Assembly: GCF_001941945.1 (NCBI RefSeq)
Contig: NZ_CP015583.1
Location: forward strand, 3,490,001 to 3,554,000
Direction: 5' to 3'
DNA from: Roseomonas gilardii
GTDB lineage: Bacteria; Pseudomonadota; Alphaproteobacteria; Acetobacterales; Acetobacteraceae
Length of the DNA: 64,000 nt
Position numbers and translations under genes: made by a program. The first letter of the stretch is position 1, and the number at the start of each line of letters is the position of its first letter. Positions 16,264-25,458 of the stretch are shown here, piece after piece. The notes under the pieces are model-generated. The model did no database searches. It was given only the letters and a program-made list of their open reading frames with translations, and was not told the origin of the DNA.

Positions 16264-17331
16264 ATGAAAATCGCAATAATAGGCACGTCGAACTCGATTG
16301 GACCACGCGGCTATGTCCCGGCGCTAAGCCAGCATCCTGCGGTCTCACGTGTTGGCAACTTCTCTTTAGGCCACAGCACCTCAATTGCTCTGGCTTATAC
16401 CGCACATCGGATCAATTTTACCGAGTGGGATTTCTGTGTCCTAGATTTTTCGGTGAATGAAGAAGCATCCACCAAGAAGCCAGAAGATCTCTTCAGGATC
16501 GAAAGTTGCTTAAACTATCTTTTGGACCAAATGGCCGAAAGTGGATGTTTACCTGTAGTGTTAATTATGCCAACTGAAAGAGGGCGCGGTAAAATTCTTC
16601 AGGTCCACGAGTTCTACTTGAGATACGCCACCTCTAAAGGATTACCGCTGTTCGATGGATTTTCTTTTCTGAGGGATTTGGAAGTTACGAATAGCGCTCT
16701 AGATGCGTCAGAGTATTTTCGAGATCCTGACCATCTGGCTCCATGGGCATCATCGCTTCTGGGCTATCACCTAGCGGATCGCCTTTCTCGCATCGATATG
16801 AAACAGCACACTATTAGCTTTCCTTCCCTTAATAGCGCCCAGTACTCCTATTTGCCCATGTCTGAGGTAGCACCAGAGCAAACTTTCGTGGAACGCCACA
16901 CGTCTTTGACCTCAGCACGATTCCTTCATTTAAGCAAAAACCAAAAGGTTGTCTTGGAGGGCATCCGTCCAGGTAAGGTCGTTGGAATTGGCATCAACAT
17001 CAATCAGACTAATGCACTGTTGCGTTTTCAGTCCTCGGCGAGAGATAGCAATGCCTTCTATTCTGAGCGCTACTTCAACACTGACCCAGGAAAGTTTACT
17101 TTCGTAATTAGAGTCATCCCTGAAATCTCAGTTCTCGACAAAACCCTATCACTAGAAGTACTTGAATTCCCCAAACCAGAGCTTGCAAAACACTATATGG
17201 ACCATCCAGCCCAAGCTGAGGTTCACGGGATTGCCATTGAGCATGAGGCTGTAACGATGCGCTCCTACGAAGTGTCACCTGCGATAATGCCTTTGCAGAC
17301 AGAAATTCCAGCAGAAAACTTGAAAAGATAG
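16264..17331 (+). CDS. SGNH/GDSL-like hydrolase-fold protein of glycan locus
   Basis: A 355-residue protein in the AT-rich island. The N-terminal third looks SGNH-like: block I is IGTSNSIGP (Ser in place of the GDSxS nucleophile region), a block III candidate Asn occurs in LDFSVNE, and block V is YFRDPDHLAPWA with the DxxH dyad. The remaining ~190 residues are beta-rich and unrecognised. Such proteins often add or remove acyl groups on polysaccharides, which would suit the neighbouring GT61. The start is ambiguous: an ATG at 16252 abuts the AAAGGAG ribosome site with no spacing, whereas 16264 has 12 bp, so 16264 is preferred. It follows the GT61 gene by ~20 bp. Confidence 0.6.
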   Translation: MKIAIIGTSNSIGPRGYVPALSQHPAVSRVGNFSLGHSTSIALAYTAHRINFTEWDFCVLDFSVNEEASTKKPEDLFRIESCLNYLLDQMAESGCLPVVLIMPTERGRGKILQVHEFYLRYATSKGLPLFDGFSFLRDLEVTNSALDASEYFRDPDHLAPWASSLLGYHLADRLSRIDMKQHTISFPSLNSAQYSYLPMSEVAPEQTFVERHTSLTSARFLHLSKNQKVVLEGIRPGKVVGIGININQTNALLRFQSSARDSNAFYSERYFNTDPGKFTFVIRVIPEISVLDKTLSLEVLEFPKPELAKHYMDHPAQAEVHGIAIEHEAVTMRSYEVSPAIMPLQTEIPAENLKR

Positions 17332-17399
17332 TCGAGAGGCTAATATCCGCCGGGGCCTATGAATGGCAAAGAGATGCTGACCATCTCATGCTGCGTCGG

Positions 17400-18437
17400 T
17401 TATCCGACCAGCACCCGGCGGCTGATCTCCATCACTTTTTGATCGAACGGACTAATGTCACGGGCCAGATCAAGCCAGTAGCGCAATCCCACATTGTTCT
17501 TTTGTCTCGTACTCAGTTCGCACATGCCAAGAACGGAGCGCAGATTCCTGGGATCCGCAGTGAGAGCATCCTGAAATATCGACTCTGCCAAGTTATACTG
17601 GCCTTGGCGGATGAAGCCCCAGCCAATAAATGCTTGGATAGCTATTTTTGCAGATGGTCTAGCTGCAAAATGCTCACACTTAGCATTGAGCAGGCGTAAC
17701 GCCGTAGATGGATGCTTAAATGCTGCTCGTAGGATAAGATTTTCAGCTCGCTGCGGATGATTTCTGCGGATGGGAGAAAGATAACGTATTAAATCATCAG
17801 TGAGATTGTCACCGCAGAGCGAGATGATATTTTTTAGGGTTTTAGTTCCCGCTAATATTTTGGTCACGTGGTGATCAGCAGAAGGGACAGGCACAAAATT
17901 GATGTGACCACAGGCTTTCTCGATCAAAGCCGCATGCAGAGCATCAACCTTGTAATACGGATCAAATAGCAGATAAATGTTACCTTGAATATCTCCTCTT
18001 CCAATTTCCATGCCGCAAAGATCATTGAAATAGTACTTTTCATAGCGCTTATCGAAATGCGATACACTTGACGGCTCAATTGACCACTGCGGACAAAGTG
18101 ATATAACTGTGTTCAGCTGAAAGGCTCTGGAATATTTTATGGCGGCATATCCGCCCATTGACCCACCATAGCCCACTCGTGGGCGGTCGCCTTGCAAAAC
18201 CTCTTCGACAGCAGGCAGAGCAGCCTGTATTGAAGCTCTAGGAAACCAATTTGCCTTTCGCGCCATAAAGCCTATTGCATCGATCCGAGCTTTCTTAATG
18301 GCCATGCCAGCAAAAATGTTTTCCCCATCAGCTAAAGTAACCCGATCATTAAATGTAAAAAGCGTGTAAGGTGTAGCCCCCACGCGACGGATGACCTGCA
18401 AATGTTCGTCTTGGAATATGATCACACGTAGCACCAT
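17400..18437 (-). CDS. Alpha/beta-hydrolase-like protein with C-terminal TPR-like region
   Basis: A 345-residue protein. The nucleophile elbow GYGGSMGGYAAIKYS (Ser ~93) with VISLCPQWSI after it, an Asp candidate in LLFDPYYKVDA and a His in PSADHHVTKIL form a plausible Ser-Asp-His triad. From about residue 240 the helical pairs AFIGWGFIRQGQYNLAESIF and DALTADPRNLRSVLGM resemble tetratricopeptide repeats. It is encoded opposite to the glycan genes, in the same AT-rich block, and 50 bp downstream of the frameshifted DUF1501 gene. Similar hydrolases occur beside glycosyltransferases in surface-glycan loci; the substrate is unknown. Confidence 0.65.
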   Translation of the reverse strand: MVLRVIIFQDEHLQVIRRVGATPYTLFTFNDRVTLADGENIFAGMAIKKARIDAIGFMARKANWFPRASIQAALPAVEEVLQGDRPRVGYGGSMGGYAAIKYSRAFQLNTVISLCPQWSIEPSSVSHFDKRYEKYYFNDLCGMEIGRGDIQGNIYLLFDPYYKVDALHAALIEKACGHINFVPVPSADHHVTKILAGTKTLKNIISLCGDNLTDDLIRYLSPIRRNHPQRAENLILRAAFKHPSTALRLLNAKCEHFAARPSAKIAIQAFIGWGFIRQGQYNLAESIFQDALTADPRNLRSVLGMCELSTRQKNNVGLRYWLDLARDISPFDQKVMEISRRVLVG

Positions 18438-18487
18438 GTCCGCATATGCATACAGAAATTGATTCTCACATAGGATCTTCGCTTGTT

Positions 18488-19695
18488 CTAGACTTTCATC
18501 ATCCCCCTCTCCCCCACCACCCCCTCACTCCCCGGAAACGCCGCCGCCACCGCCTGCGGCGGCAACCGCAGGTGATCCCGCAACAGCCCCTTGGCCACCG
18601 CCCGCAGATCCCGCGTCGGCGCCAGATCCCGGTTCTCGAACAACTGCCCGTCGCGCAGCCCCGGCCAGTCCGCCAGCACCCGCCCGCCCGCCACCGCCCC
18701 GCCGAGGACGAAGGCCACGCCCCCGGTGCCATGGTCCGTCCCGTTGTTGCCGTTCACCCGCGCGGTGCGGCCGAACTCGGTCATCACCAGCACGGCGGTG
18801 TGCGTCCAGGCCGGACCGAGCTGCGCCTTCAGCGCGCTCATCCCGCCATCCAGTTGCGACAGCACGGGGTTCAGCCGCCGCGTCTGGTCGGCATGGGTGT
18901 CCCAGCCGCCGATCTCCAGCGCCGCCACGCGCGGCCCGTCCGGTGCCGCCATCAGCTTCCCCGCGATCCCGGCCAGGGCCAGGAAGCCCCCCGCACGCCC
19001 CGCTCCTCCGGCAGGACCTCGGCGGCGAAGCCCCGGCCGCGCAGCCCGTCCTGCACCGCGGGGCCGAGCAGCGGGTCGGCATGCACCAGGTCGGCCACGC
19101 GGGCATAAAGGTCCGGCGCCGGCCGCACGGGCCGGGGCGGCGCCCACATCCCCACATGCTGCGGCCCGCGCATCAGCAGCGGCAGGGACAGCCCGACCGC
19201 CAGCCCCAGATCCGCATCCCCCTTCGGCCGCGCCGCGAAGCCGGACAGGGCGCGGTTGAGCCAGCCGGAGGTGAGCCCGCCGCGCTCCACGGCGCCGCTC
19301 TCCAGCATGTCCTGCGCCTCGAAATGGCTGCGGTTGCGATAGGGGCCGGCCACCGCATGGATGGGCAGCATCTCCCCCGCGCGGAACATGCCGTGCAGCG
19401 CGCCCAGGCTCGGGTTCAGCCCGAAGAAGCCGCCGCAATCCAGCAGCCCCCCCTCCTGCCCCGGCTCCGGCAGGGCGAGCGAGCCCCGCAGCGCGCGGTA
19501 GTTCGCATCGCCATAGGGCGCCAGGGCCGCCATCCCGTCCATGGCGCCGCGCAGGATGACGACGACCAGCCGGTTCTCGCCCGGCAGCACCCCGGCCGGC
19601 ATGGCGGCGAAGGCGAGGCGGGACTGCGCGGCGACCGCCGTGGCGGCGAGGCCCAGCAGCAGGCCGCGCCGCCCGATCGAGGGAAGATGGCTCAT
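18488..19695 (-). pseudogene. DUF1501 protein, interrupted by a one-base frameshift
   Basis: Two frames together make one DUF1501 protein. The N-terminal part (from 19695) has a twin-arginine leader MSHLPSIGRRGLLLGLAA and the family strand RLVVVILRGAMDGMAAL; its frame fails after EVLPEERG. The C-terminal part continues in another frame with FLALAGIAGKLM, VAALEIGGWDTHADQ (metal-ligand motif), VLVMTEFGRTARVNGNNGTD and HGTGGVAFVLGGAV. The switch is at a run of six C on the plus strand (18987-18992) and equals loss of one base. It overlaps the upstream DUF1800 gene by 4 bp (19692-19695), the usual pair of exported proteins of unknown function. Either a real pseudogene or a homopolymer miscall. 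Confidence 0.85.
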
Positions 19696-21020
19696 CGGCG
19701 TTGGAACTCCGGGCTGCTGAACAGCAGGGTCAGGGCCTCCTGCGGCGATCCCGCGCCGCGGATCGCCCCGCGCGTCTCGGCGGAGGCCAGGGGGCCGAGC
19801 GCCACCTCCGTCACCGCCATGGGGTCCTTGCGGGCGAAGCGCCCGGCCTGCTGGAAGGACCAGTCCACCCGCTGCATCGCGGCCTCGGGGCCCAGCCAGT
19901 CCTTGCCCCGGTCGGGCCAGCCATTGGGCTGCGCGGCGCCCCAGATCTGCTGGCCGAGGCCGAAGGCGCTCTTGAAGGCCATCTCCCCGAACTGCGCCCC
20001 GTCGCAGCCAAGGGTGCGATAGACGGCGGTGACATAATCCAGCGGGCCGCGCAGCTTGGTGAGCGGCGGGTTCCAGGCCTCCGGCAGCCGCACCAGGGCA
20101 CGGGACACGGCGCCCAGGTCGCCATCCGTGTCCCGCAGCACCGCCTCCAGCTTCGCCACCGCGGCGGGCGGCGGGTCATCGGCCACGAAATGCCGGGCCA
20201 GCTTGGTGGCGAGGTGCCGGTGCGTCGCGGGGTGGGCGGCCAGGAAGCGCAGCGCCGCCTCCGTCTCCTCCCGCCCATCCACCATCAGGCCGCCGCCGAA
20301 GCGCTGGCCGAGGATGGTCTTCACGCCCGGCTCATGCGCCGGGTCACGGAACACGGTGCCATAGGGCTCGCGGTCCCGCTCATAGCGCCACCCGGTGAGG
20401 AGCCGTGCGAATTCCGTCACGTCGCGCTGGGTATAGCCGGCGGCAGGCGAGACGCTGTGCAGCTCCATCACCTCGCGTGCCAGGTTCTCGTTCAGCCCGC
20501 GCCCCGTCTTGCGGCCGATCGGGCTGTCCGGCCCGACTGAGGACACTTGGTCGAGATAGCCCAGCATGGCCGGATGGGTGGTGGAGGCGATCAGCATGTC
20601 CACGAAGCGCCCGGTCACATGCGGCCGGATCACATCCCGGATGAAGGAAGGCACCGCGACAGTGGCCAGGGTGCTGGCACGGCGACTGATGGTGAAATGG
20701 TTGGTCCAGAAATCGACCAGCCGCTCGCGGAACGGCGCAGACGTGTCGATCCTCCAAGCGCAGGCGGCGATGCTCTCAGATCGGAAATAAATGTCCACTG
20801 GCGTCACTGGCCCCGGCGGCCCCGCCGCATCCCGCTCCCGCCAGACGCGGAAGCCATCCGCGACGGTCGGCATATGGTCGAACCCCGCCGGGGGCGGGGG
20901 CTGCGGGGCGGGCTGGTCGATCTGGGCGAGGAGCCAGGCCTCGGCATCGGCGGGGACCGGCTGGTCCGGCCGCGGTCCCAGCCCGAAGCGGATCGCGGCC
21001 TGGATGGATCGGGCACTCAT
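19692..21020 (-). CDS. DUF1800 domain-containing protein
   Basis: A 442-residue DUF1800 protein. Typical segments are the N-terminal SIQAAIRFGLGPRPDQP, LVDFWTNHFTISRR, the NENLAREVMELHSVSPAAGYTQ core motif and DVTEFARLLTGWRY. The family nearly always pairs with DUF1501, as here through a 4-bp overlap (ATGA), and is of unknown function; the conserved Asn/Glu/His segment suggests a cofactor or metal site. No clear signal peptide is visible, so if exported it may travel with its Tat-leader partner. This copy is intact although its partner is frameshifted. Confidence 0.92.
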   Translation of the reverse strand: MSARSIQAAIRFGLGPRPDQPVPADAEAWLLAQIDQPAPQPPPPAGFDHMPTVADGFRVWRERDAAGPPGPVTPVDIYFRSESIAACAWRIDTSAPFRERLVDFWTNHFTISRRASTLATVAVPSFIRDVIRPHVTGRFVDMLIASTTHPAMLGYLDQVSSVGPDSPIGRKTGRGLNENLAREVMELHSVSPAAGYTQRDVTEFARLLTGWRYERDREPYGTVFRDPAHEPGVKTILGQRFGGGLMVDGREETEAALRFLAAHPATHRHLATKLARHFVADDPPPAAVAKLEAVLRDTDGDLGAVSRALVRLPEAWNPPLTKLRGPLDYVTAVYRTLGCDGAQFGEMAFKSAFGLGQQIWGAAQPNGWPDRGKDWLGPEAAMQRVDWSFQQAGRFARKDPMAVTEVALGPLASAETRGAIRGAGSPQEALTLLFSSPEFQRR

Positions 21021-21179
21021 GCCCGCATGATGTCACAGCGCTTGCTGCGCTGCGCAACCACAAAGAGTAACTGAACCGCTATTCATACAATCTTTACGTG
21101 CGTTCCATGCGGCGCGGAACGCGGGAGGGCACCGCATGCTCCCGGCGGAAGATCCTCCCGCCGGGGGCCGCGAAACGCC

Positions 21180-22571
21180 TCAGATATGCAGCGCCCGCCC
21201 GTCCACGGCCAGCGCCGCCTCCTTCACCGCCTCGTTCAGCGAGGGGTGCGCGTGGCAGATGCGCGCCACATCCTCGGCGGAGGCACCGAACTCGATCGCC
21301 ATCACCAGCTCGGCGATCAGCGTGCCCGCATCCGGGCCCAGGATATGGGCGCCGAGCACGCGGTCGGTCTCCTTGTCGGCCAGGATCTTCACGAACCCGT
21401 CCGTGGTGCCCATGGCGCGGGCGCGGCCATTGGCGGTGAAGGGGAACTTGCCGACCTTGTAGGCCGTCCCGGCCTCCTTCAGCGTCTCCTCGGTCTCGCC
21501 GACCGAGGCCACCTCGGGCCAGGTGTAGACCACGCCCGGAATGGCGGCGTAGTTCACATGGCCATGCTGCCCGGCCAGGATCTCGGCGACGGCGACGCCC
21601 TCCTCCTCGGCCTTGTGCGCCAGCATCGGGCCGGCGATCACGTCGCCGATGGCATAGATGCCGGGCACGTTGGTGGCGAAATGTCCGTCCACCTTCACCC
21701 GGCCCCGCTCATCCAGCGCCACGCCGACGGCATCGAGGCCCAGCCCCTCGACATAGGGGCGGCGGCCGATGGCCAGCAGCACGACGTCGGCCTTGATCTC
21801 CTCGGCGGTGCCGCCGGCGGCAGGCTCCACGGTCAGCGTCACGCCGTCCTTGCCCTTGGCGGCGCCGGTCACCTTGCTCTTGAGCTTGAACTTGATGCCC
21901 TGCTTGGACAGCACGCGCTCGAACTGCCGGGCGATCTCGCCATCCATGCCGGGGACGAGGCGGTCGAGGAACTCGATCACCGTCACCTCGGCGCCCAGGC
22001 GGCGCCAGACGGAACCCAGCTCCAGTCCGATCACGCCGCCGCCGATGACCACGAGATGGCCCGGCACCGTCTCCAGCTCCAGCGCGCCGGTGGAGGTGAC
22101 GATCTGCGTCTCGTCCACCTCGACGCCCTTCAGAGGCGCGCTGTCGGAGCCGGTGGCGATGATGATGTTCTTCGTCTCGTAGGTCGTGCCCTCGACCTCG
22201 ACCTTGCCGGGGGCGGTGATCTTGCCCGCTCCCTTCAGCCAGGTGACCTTGTTCTTCTTGAACAGGAACTCGACGCCCTTGACGTTGGCGCCGACCACCT
22301 CGCCCTTGCGGGCCTGCATGCGGGCGAGGTCGAGCGTGAGCTGCCCCACGCCGATGCCATGCTCGGCGAAGTGGTGCGCCGCCTCCTCGTAGTTCTCGGA
22401 GGACTGCAGCAGCGCCTTGGACGGGATGCAGCCGATGTTCAGGCAGGTGCCGCCCAGCGTGGCCCGCTTCTCCACGCAGGCGACCTTCATGCCGAGCTGC
22501 GCGGCGCGGATGGCACAGACATAGCCGCCGGGACCGGCGCCGATGACGATAACGTCGAAGCTCTCAGACAT
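21180..22571 (-). CDS. lpdA: Dihydrolipoyl dehydrogenase (E3)
   Basis: A 463-residue flavoprotein that reoxidises the dihydrolipoyl groups of 2-oxo acid dehydrogenase complexes with NAD+. Visible are FAD site [17 protein letters not shown], the redox disulfide [13 protein letters not shown] (C43/C48), the NAD site [16 protein letters not shown], the second FAD motif [16 protein letters not shown] and the C-terminal interface His-Glu pair in [15 protein letters not shown]. The start at 22571 precedes [11 protein letters not shown]. It lies 10 kb from the odhAB genes it presumably serves, on the same strand and apparently alone, as in many alphaproteobacteria. Confidence 0.97.
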   Translation of the reverse strand: MSESFDVIVIGAGPGGYVCAIRAAQLGMKVACVEKRATLGGTCLNIGCIPSKALLQSSENYEEAAHHFAEHGIGVGQLTLDLARMQARKGEVVGANVKGVEFLFKKNKVTWLKGAGKITAPGKVEVEGTTYETKNIIIATGSDSAPLKGVEVDETQIVTSTGALELETVPGHLVVIGGGVIGLELGSVWRRLGAEVTVIEFLDRLVPGMDGEIARQFERVLSKQGIKFKLKSKVTGAAKGKDGVTLTVEPAAGGTAEEIKADVVLLAIGRRPYVEGLGLDAVGVALDERGRVKVDGHFATNVPGIYAIGDVIAGPMLAHKAEEEGVAVAEILAGQHGHVNYAAIPGVVYTWPEVASVGETEETLKEAGTAYKVGKFPFTANGRARAMGTTDGFVKILADKETDRVLGAHILGPDAGTLIAELVMAIEFGASAEDVARICHAHPSLNEAVKEAALAVDGRALHI

Positions 22572-22900
22572 GATGGGTGCTGCAATCCTGTCAGGTGGCC
22601 GTTGCGGGCAGGCGTAGCAGGGCTGGCGCCGGGCTTGAAGGGCACAGGCCGCCAGGAAGACGCCCGGCCCCCGCTTATCCTGCCAGATGGGTGCCATGAC
22701 AGCCTGCCGCCGCGCCCGCGGGCGGGAAACAGGGATGCACCGGGCACGGGTCCGGCCCATGGCGACGCGAGGCGCGAGCGGGGGTGGCGGAGCGGCGCCG
22801 GGCCAGCCCTGGAGGTGGGCCGGGCGGGACCCCTTCGCCCGCCTTGCCCCGCCGAGCCATCCAGCCTTATGATATGTTATAACGTTTTGAAGGCCACGCC
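22572..22900 (+). other. Divergent intergenic region lpdA-znuA
   Basis: A 329-bp gap between divergent lpdA and znuA. It is GC-rich except for a 20-bp AT-rich patch just before znuA that holds the Zur-like box; nothing else coding or structured was recognised. Confidence 0.5.
22871..22889 (+). promoter_or_regulatory. Zur-box-like operator before znuA
   Basis: GATATGTTATAACGTTTTG, centred on the palindrome GTTATAAC (22876-22883), sits 11 bp before the znuA start. It matches the alphaproteobacterial zinc-uptake-regulator pattern of GATATGTTATA-type half-sites, so zinc repression is inferred. Confidence 0.75.
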
Positions 22901-23833
22901 ATGCGACGCCGCTCCGCCCTGCTCCTGGCCCCCGCCCTGCTATCCCTGGGCGGCACCCTCGCCCACCGCTCCGCCCGGGCACAGACCGCCTCTTCCACGC
23001 CGCGCCTGGATGTCGTCGCCTCCTTCTCCATCCTGGGCGACATGGTGCGGCAGATCGGCGGCGACCGGGTGGCCGTCCGCACCCTGGTCGGCCCCGGGGG
23101 CGACTCGCACACCTACCAGCCCCGCCCCTCCGACGCCGCGGCGATCCGCTCCGCCGGGCTCGTGGTCCGCAACGGCCTCGGCTTCGAGCCCTGGCTGGAC
23201 CGGCTGGTCCGCTCCTCCGCCACCAAGGCCCCGATCGCGACCGCCAGCCAGGGCGTGACCCCGCGGAAGATGGCGGAGGAAGGCCATGGCCACAGCCACG
23301 AGGCGACCGATCCCCATGCCTGGCAGGATCTCCGGAACGGCCAGGCCTATGCCGGCAACATCGCCGAAGCCCTGGCCACGGCCGATCCCGGTGGGGCGGA
23401 CCTCTACCGCCGCAACGCCGCCGCCTTCCGGGACCGCCTTGCCGGCCTGGACGCCTGGGTACGGGAACAGATCGCGACCGTGCCGGAGGAGCGCCGCATC
23501 GTCGTCACCAGCCACGACGCCTTCGGCTATTTCGGCGCGGCCTATGGCGTGCGGTTCGAGGCGCCCCAGGGCATGAGCACGGAAAGCGAACCTTCTGCCG
23601 CCCAGGTCGCCGCCCTGATCCGGCAGGTGCGGGCAAGGCACGTCACCGCCGTCTTCATCGAGAGCATGACCAACCCGGCCCTCCTGGAACGTCTGGCCCG
23701 GGATGCCGGAGCCAAGGTCCAGGGCGAGCTGTTCTCCGACTCCCTTTCGCCAGCGGACGGGCCGGCCGCGACCTACGAGGCCATGTTCCGGCACAATGTC
23801 GGCCTGCTGGTGCCCGCCATGCGGGGCGCCTGA
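22901..23833 (+). CDS. znuA: Zinc ABC transporter substrate-binding protein
   Basis: A 310-residue periplasmic metal-binding protein of cluster A-I. Signal peptide to about residue 28 (ending RSARAQ), strand [20 protein letters not shown], first His ligand in [13 protein letters not shown], a short His-rich loop [13 protein letters not shown] (zinc-type rather than manganese-type), second-lobe His in [17 protein letters not shown], and the closing acid in FSDSLSP. A Zur-like box precedes it, so zinc limitation should induce it. Oddity: no znuB or znuC lies beside it; the next gene is an unrelated MFS permease, so partners must be elsewhere. Confidence 0.93.
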   Translation: MRRRSALLLAPALLSLGGTLAHRSARAQTASSTPRLDVVASFSILGDMVRQIGGDRVAVRTLVGPGGDSHTYQPRPSDAAAIRSAGLVVRNGLGFEPWLDRLVRSSATKAPIATASQGVTPRKMAEEGHGHSHEATDPHAWQDLRNGQAYAGNIAEALATADPGGADLYRRNAAAFRDRLAGLDAWVREQIATVPEERRIVVTSHDAFGYFGAAYGVRFEAPQGMSTESEPSAAQVAALIRQVRARHVTAVFIESMTNPALLERLARDAGAKVQGELFSDSLSPADGPAATYEAMFRHNVGLLVPAMRGA

Positions 23834-23856
23834 GACCACACCTCGCGAAGCGCCGA

Positions 23857-23888
23857 TCGCTTTCATGGACGAGCGTCCATGAAAGCGA
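23857..23888. repeat. Perfect 32-bp palindrome between znuA and the MFS permease
   Basis: Arms of 15 bp (tcgctttcatggacg and its complement) are separated by only 2 bp. It lies 24 bp after znuA and about 100 bp before the permease. No T-run follows; it could be an operator or a terminator-like cruciform. Confidence 0.7.
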
Positions 23889-23991
23889 CGACCTGCAATG
23901 CCCATTCATCAGTTAGATCTGCCACCTGCGGCCTATGGCCTTCCCGTCAGGCGCGCTAGGGAAACGCCTTGGCTCGAACAGGAGAGATCGG

Positions 23992-25299
23992 ATGGATAGC
24001 GGTGGAATCGTTGTTGGCGAGCCCCATGAGGTCCGCAAACGCGTCATGGCCATTGTCGGCGCGTCCTCCGGCAATCTGGTCGAGTGGTACGATTTCTACA
24101 CCTACGCCTTCACCGCGCTGTACTTCGCGCATGCCTTCTTCCCCAACGACAACCCGACCGTTGCGCTGCTGCAGTCGGCGGCCGTCTTCGCCATCGGCTT
24201 CCTGATGCGCCCCATCGGCGGCTGGCTCTTCGGCCGCCTGGGCGACCGCAAGGGCCGCAAGTTCTCCATGCTGGTCTCGGTGCTCATGATGTGCGGCGGT
24301 TCGCTGATGATCGCGATCCTGCCGACCTATGACAGCATCGGCATCGCGGCGCCTCTCCTGCTGCTGCTCGCCCGCATGACGCAGGGCCTCTCGGTGGGCG
24401 GCGAGTACGGCACCGTCGCGACCTACATGAGCGAGGTCGCCACCTCGAAGAACCGCGGCTTCTACTCCTCCTTCCAGTACGTCACGCTGATCGGCGGCCA
24501 GCTTCTCGCCGTGCTGGTGGTGGTGATCCTGGAGATGCTCATCACCACCGACCAGATGCGCGCCTGGGGCTGGCGCATCCCCTTCGTGATCGGCGCCGCC
24601 ACGGCGGTGATCGCCCTCTACCTGCGCCGCTCCCTGCACGAGACCTCGACGGAGAAGACGCGCAGCGCCAAGGGTGCCGGCACGCTGCGCGCGCTGCTCG
24701 ACCACCCGCGTTCCTTCCTGACGGTGCTGGGCCTGACCGCAGGCGGCAGCCTGCCCTTCTACACCTTCACCACCTACATGCAGAAATACCTGGTCAACAC
24801 CACGGGCTTCCCGGTGAAGACCGTGAGCCTCGTGATGACCGCGGCGCTCTTCCTCTACATGTGCATGCAGCCGATCTTCGGCGCGATCTCGGACCGTTTC
24901 GGCCGCAAGAACCTGCTGCTGGTCTATGCCGTGGCGGGCATCCTCACCACCATCCCGCTGCTGAACGCCCTGGGCACCGCCTCCTCACCCGCCGTCGCCC
25001 TGGGGCTCCTGCTGATCGCCCTGGCCATCATCAGCTGCTACACCGCCATCAGCGGCGTGTTGAAGGCGGAACTCTTCCCCGCCGAGGTCCGTGCCCTCGG
25101 CGTCGGCCTGTCCTACGCCATCGGCAATGCCGTGTTCGGCGGCTCGGCGGAATATGTCGCCCTCAGCTTCAAGAATGCCGGGGTGGAAAGCTATTTCGGC
25201 TGGTACGTCACCTTCATGCTGGTGGTTGCCCTGATCTCGGTGATCCTGATGCCCGACATGCAGAAGAAGGGTTTCATGCGGGACGAGCTCGCCCGCTGA
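23992..25299 (+). CDS. MFS permease, alpha-ketoglutarate/metabolite:H+ symporter family
   Basis: A 435-residue transporter with 12 predicted helices. It carries the MHS-family opening [20 protein letters not shown], the loop 2-3 signature [32 protein letters not shown] and the second-half DRFGRKNLL. These are hallmarks of KgtP, ProP and ShiA-like symporters; the exact solute (2-oxoglutarate, dicarboxylate, betaine or other) cannot be read from the sequence. The ATG at 23992 follows AGGAGAG with 6-7 bp spacing, which decides against the in-frame ATG at 23935. It is probably monocistronic. Confidence 0.9.
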   Translation: MDSGGIVVGEPHEVRKRVMAIVGASSGNLVEWYDFYTYAFTALYFAHAFFPNDNPTVALLQSAAVFAIGFLMRPIGGWLFGRLGDRKGRKFSMLVSVLMMCGGSLMIAILPTYDSIGIAAPLLLLLARMTQGLSVGGEYGTVATYMSEVATSKNRGFYSSFQYVTLIGGQLLAVLVVVILEMLITTDQMRAWGWRIPFVIGAATAVIALYLRRSLHETSTEKTRSAKGAGTLRALLDHPRSFLTVLGLTAGGSLPFYTFTTYMQKYLVNTTGFPVKTVSLVMTAALFLYMCMQPIFGAISDRFGRKNLLLVYAVAGILTTIPLLNALGTASSPAVALGLLLIALAIISCYTAISGVLKAELFPAEVRALGVGLSYAIGNAVFGGSAEYVALSFKNAGVESYFGWYVTFMLVVALISVILMPDMQKKGFMRDELAR

Positions 25300-25331
25300 C
25301 TGCCCCCATTACTGCCCCCACTGGGGGCCGA

Positions 25332-25352
25332 GTTGCACAGGATCTGTGCAAC
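25332..25352. repeat. Perfect inverted repeat upstream of the peptide ABC operon
   Basis: gttgcacag and ctgtgcaac form 9-bp arms around a 3-bp loop, 33 bp after the MFS permease stop and about 50 bp before a TTGACA. It may end the permease transcript or act as an operator for the ABC operon. Confidence 0.5.
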
Positions 25353-25402
25353 CCGGGCCGGGCAGCCTGGAAAACCCCCTGAAAACAGGGTGGCATGGCG
25401 CG

Positions 25403-25432
25403 TTGACACCCGCGCCGTCCGGGGGACAGCCT
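25403..25432 (+). promoter_or_regulatory. Possible promoter of the peptide ABC operon
   Basis: A consensus -35 TTGACA (25403-25408) is followed about 18 bp later by a poor -10 (CAGCCT). The -35 and the position before the binding-protein gene support it; the -10 does not. Confidence 0.35.
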
Positions 25433-25458
25433 AGGGGCAACCCAGGAAAGCCCCCCGG

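Noticed and set aside
17388-17699. Plus-strand frame of 103 codons overlapping the hydrolase-TPR gene
   Set aside because: Most of it is antisense to the recognised gene; only the fragment before 17400 is kept as a low-level observation.
18985-18995. Programmed -1 frameshift in DUF1501
   Set aside because: The codons cgg-ggg do not form an X XXY YYZ heptamer and no downstream pseudoknot was evident; DUF1501 proteins are not known to use frameshifting.
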